A program made the position numbers and the translations under genes. The notes beneath the pieces were generated by a model. It had not been told where the DNA came from. It searched no databases and worked only from the letters and a program-made list of their open reading frames with translations. From Hyphomonadaceae bacterium (GTDB lineage Bacteria > Pseudomonadota > Alphaproteobacteria > Caulobacterales > Hyphomonadaceae): a stretch of 7,189 bases of DNA. Below are positions 5,317 through 7,189 of the stretch, in pieces. The stretch's first letter is position 1, and each line of letters begins with the position of its first letter. The DNA is taken from NCBI GenBank assembly GCA_030696545.1, contig JAUYSA010000192.1:1-7189 (forward strand), read 5' to 3'.

Positions 5317-6243
5317 TCATGCGGGCATCAGGATCGCGTCGAAGGTCCTGGCCCCGTAATCGATCGAGAAGGATCGCAGGCGTGACAGAAGATTCACGCC
5401 CACTATGAGAGCCGGCTCATTGTCGAGGCCCCAGAGGCTGAAGATCGGCGCATCGGCGACAACGGCCGTCGCGAAGTCCACCGCAAAGGCCCGCGCCTCC
5501 ACCTCCGGCAGCGCGATGTGCTCTCCCGGCACAACGTGCCCGGTGACGCCGATCAGCTGGGCACCATCTACCCGCACCAGCCGGGGATGTGCTTTCCGCA
5601 GGGCTTCGCTCAACTGCGTGTTGATGATGCACCGCTCCGCCCCGGTGTCGAGCATGAGCTTTGCCCTCACCGCTCCCACTCTGCCGTCGATCTCCGCCAG
5701 CAATCCATTACGCACGCGCATGTTGGATCGTGAACTCGTGCGGGCCGAGCGCTGCGAGCCTTCAATCCGCACCGCCTTCTTCTGGATATCGAACACCAGC
5801 CGCTTTGCGGCAAATACATCGGCGCCCAGAATTCCATCCATCTGCGGTATGTTCGCGTCAGGTAGCACAGCCACGCGAAGATCCTGCTTGTTCACGGCGC
5901 CGGCTTCGATCCTTTCAAGCATTGCGACTTGCGCTTCCGCGACGCCTGTCGTGCCAGCGACCGTGGCCATGCCGACAATCGGCGCGCCGAGCGTCGCCAC
6001 ATGGCGCTGTGCAATGACAGTGGTCGTCGAACCTGTGTCGACCATGAACGAGAACGGACCCGCGCCGTTCAGCATCACCTTCGCGGTTGGGCGCCCGTAG
6101 GTGTCTATCCACGCTTCGAGATAAGCGGCGATATCCGTTGGCCTTGCGATGCGTGAACCTGTCGACTGAGCAACAGCTACGCCTCCCAGCCCCAGACCCG
6201 GCAGAGCGCCCAGCATCACGCGGCGCGTGAACTCGATTGTCAC
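5317..6243 (-). CDS. exported two-DTG retropepsin-like aspartic protease, paralogue A
   Basis: The product has 308 residues. FTRRVMLGALPGLGLGGVAV (5-24) is a twin-arginine-like signal peptide with a likely AVA|Q cleavage after residue 25, so export to the periplasm is predicted. Two retropepsin-like halves follow. Half 1 has FMVDTGSTT (66-74) and DGILGADVF (136-144); half 2 has LMLDTGAERC (197-205) and ALIVGVNLL (278-286). Each pairs a DTG catalytic motif with the hydrophobic-hydrophobic-Gly motif near the end of the fold, so the gene looks like an internal duplication giving both catalytic Asp (69 and 199) in one chain. Retropepsins normally work as dimers with one Asp each. Start GTG 6243 has GGGAGG 6 nt upstream. 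A close paralogue lies 84 bp upstream on the same strand, probably co-transcribed. Substrate unknown; proteolysis is inferred from the motifs. Confidence 0.85.
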   Translation of the reverse strand: MTIEFTRRVMLGALPGLGLGGVAVAQSTGSRIARPTDIAAYLEAWIDTYGRPTAKVMLNGAGPFSFMVDTGSTTTVIAQRHVATLGAPIVGMATVAGTTGVAEAQVAMLERIEAGAVNKQDLRVAVLPDANIPQMDGILGADVFAAKRLVFDIQKKAVRIEGSQRSARTSSRSNMRVRNGLLAEIDGRVGAVRAKLMLDTGAERCIINTQLSEALRKAHPRLVRVDGAQLIGVTGHVVPGEHIALPEVEARAFAVDFATAVVADAPIFSLWGLDNEPALIVGVNLLSRLRSFSIDYGARTFDAILMPA

Positions 6244-6249
6244 GGGCGT

Positions 6250-6255
6250 CCTCCC
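6250..6255 (-). promoter_or_regulatory. Shine-Dalgarno site selecting the GTG start of protease A
   Basis: On the minus strand GGGAGG lies 6 nt before GTG 6243. It supports the GTG start, which places the twin-arginine motif at residues 7-8, as expected for a Tat signal peptide. Confidence 0.7.
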
Positions 6256-6327
6256 GCCCGCCGCTTTCGTGGCGGCTTGTTATTCCGGCAGCATGAGCTT
6301 GCAGCGCCATGAGCGCAAGAAGCCAGC

Positions 6328-7189
6328 CTAGCCGAACCCCACCGATTTTCGAGCGATCAGGTCCGAAAGTAGCTGGGCGTCAAACGCCTTGGCGCCGTAG
6401 TCGATCGAGAACGACCGCAGCCGCGACAACAGGTTCATGCCGACGATCATCGCTGGCTCATCCTTGAGCCCCCACAGATCGAAGATCGGTGCATCGACGG
6501 CGACGGCTCCCGCATCCTTCACGGAGAAAGCCCGCAGTCCGACGCGCGGCAGTGCGATGTACTGGCCTGTCAGAACATGGCCGGTAACGCCGAACACCTT
6601 CATATTCTCGACGCGCTCCAGCCTCGGGTGAGCACGCAACAGCGCGTCGCTCAGCGCCGTATTGGCGATGCAGTTCTGCGCGCCGGTATCGAGCATCAGC
6701 TTGGCGCCAACATTCCCGACCCGCCCTTCGATCTCCGCCAGCAGGCCCCGGCGAACATTCATGTTGGACATCATCGTGCCGCGCGTGCTGCGCGTCGGCC
6801 GGCGAGATGACTCGATCCGCACGGACTTGCCCGGGATATCGAACTCGACCCGCTTTCCGGCGAAGACATCCGCGCCAAGAATGCCGTCAATGCTGGTCAG
6901 ATGTTCGTCGGGCAGAACGGCCACGCGCACATCGCGCTTGTTGACCGCGCCCACTTCTATGAGGGCCATCTGCGCAACCTGCGTCTCCGCCATCCCCGTC
7001 GTGCCGGCGACAGTCGCCATGCCGGTGATCGGCGCGCCAACCGCCGCGATATGGCGTTGCGCCAGCACCGTCGTTGTCGAGCCCGTGTCGACCATGAACG
7101 AAAACGGCCCTTTGCCGTTCAGCATCACGCGGGCAGCCGGGCGGCCATACGCGTCGACCCAGGTATCAAGCGTTGCGTTGATATCCATC
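6328..7189 (-). CDS. two-DTG retropepsin-like aspartic protease, paralogue B (N-terminus outside the window)
   Basis: The frame is open to the window edge and ends at TAG (complement of 6328-6330). The 286 visible residues after an internal ATG (7188) align from their second residue with residue 37 of paralogue A (DINATLDTWVDAYGRP against DIAAYLEAWIDTYGRP). The signal peptide and true start are therefore missing, and the ATG at 7188 is not the start. Counting from that ATG, the motifs are FMVDTGSTT (31-39), DGILGADVF (101-109), LMLDTGAQNC (164-173) and AMIVGMNLLSRL. The same two-lobe duplication is present, the loop AVNKRDVRVAVLPD is nearly unchanged, and the interlobe linker is Arg/Ser/Thr-rich. 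The two proteins are clearly similar throughout, a tandem duplication. It carries a C-terminal extension LSDLIARKSVGFG that paralogue A lacks. It is likely exported like A, but the signal cannot be seen. Confidence 0.84.
   Translation of the reverse strand, partial: MDINATLDTWVDAYGRPAARVMLNGKGPFSFMVDTGSTTTVLAQRHIAAVGAPITGMATVAGTTGMAETQVAQMALIEVGAVNKRDVRVAVLPDEHLTSIDGILGADVFAGKRVEFDIPGKSVRIESSRRPTRSTRGTMMSNMNVRRGLLAEIEGRVGNVGAKLMLDTGAQNCIANTALSDALLRAHPRLERVENMKVFGVTGHVLTGQYIALPRVGLRAFSVKDAGAVAVDAPIFDLWGLKDEPAMIVGMNLLSRLRSFSIDYGAKAFDAQLLSDLIARKSVGFG

Noticed and set aside
3930..5408. Plus-strand frames opposite gltX (3930-4580 and 4590-5408)
   Set aside because: gltX on the minus strand is unambiguous, with all its motifs. 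These frames are rich in Arg, Leu and Gln without any recognisable domain.
6260..6276. Hairpin GCCGC-N7-GCGGC followed on the plus strand by TTGTTATT
   Set aside because: It resembles a plus-strand terminator, but no plus-strand gene ends there. The stem is only 5 bp, and on the minus strand it is followed by a ribosome site instead of a T-run.

Overview
The window is GC-rich, densely coded chromosomal DNA. Gene content suggests an alphaproteobacterium, possibly of the Caulobacterales/Hyphomonadaceae type (inference): a GltX with HVGN and RIDDTD motifs, a COG2509-type FAD protein, a DUF883 protein behind a GGAAC-type stress promoter, and an ArsR-SRPBCC operon. No tRNA, rRNA, CRISPR, insertion sequence, phage gene or obvious sign of recent transfer is visible. 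No gap between genes exceeds about 110 bp.

Layout. Positions 1-510 (+) hold the C-terminal part of an uncharacterised FAD-dependent dehydrogenase, which converges on a small DUF883 membrane-anchored protein (517-810, -). A 99-bp divergent region carrying a candidate general-stress (EcfG-type) promoter separates that gene from a DUF1801-like protein (910-1362, +).

Positions 1396-3818 (+) form the most distinctive block. It starts with a metal-site-less ArsR/SdpR-type repressor preceded by two tandem copies of ATAAC-N6-GTTAT overlapping a plausible sigma70 promoter. Three consecutive AHSA1/SRPBCC paralogues follow with 1-bp gaps between them (the third starts with TTG), and then a second DUF1801 protein with a highly basic N-terminal tail. 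Spacing predicts one autoregulated five-gene operon. ArsR plus SRPBCC pairs are a known arrangement, but a repressor with three tandem SRPBCC copies and DUF1801 partners is unusual, and its ligand and role are unknown.

A perfect 7-bp GC-rich hairpin lies in the 33-bp convergent gap before gltX (3852-5207, -), the glutamyl-tRNA synthetase. Upstream of gltX on the same strand are two tandem paralogous proteins (5317-6243 and 6328-7189, the latter cut by the window edge). Each carries two DTG aspartic-protease motifs in one chain, so each looks like a fused two-lobe retropepsin-like protease. The complete one has a twin-arginine-like signal peptide, which points to export.
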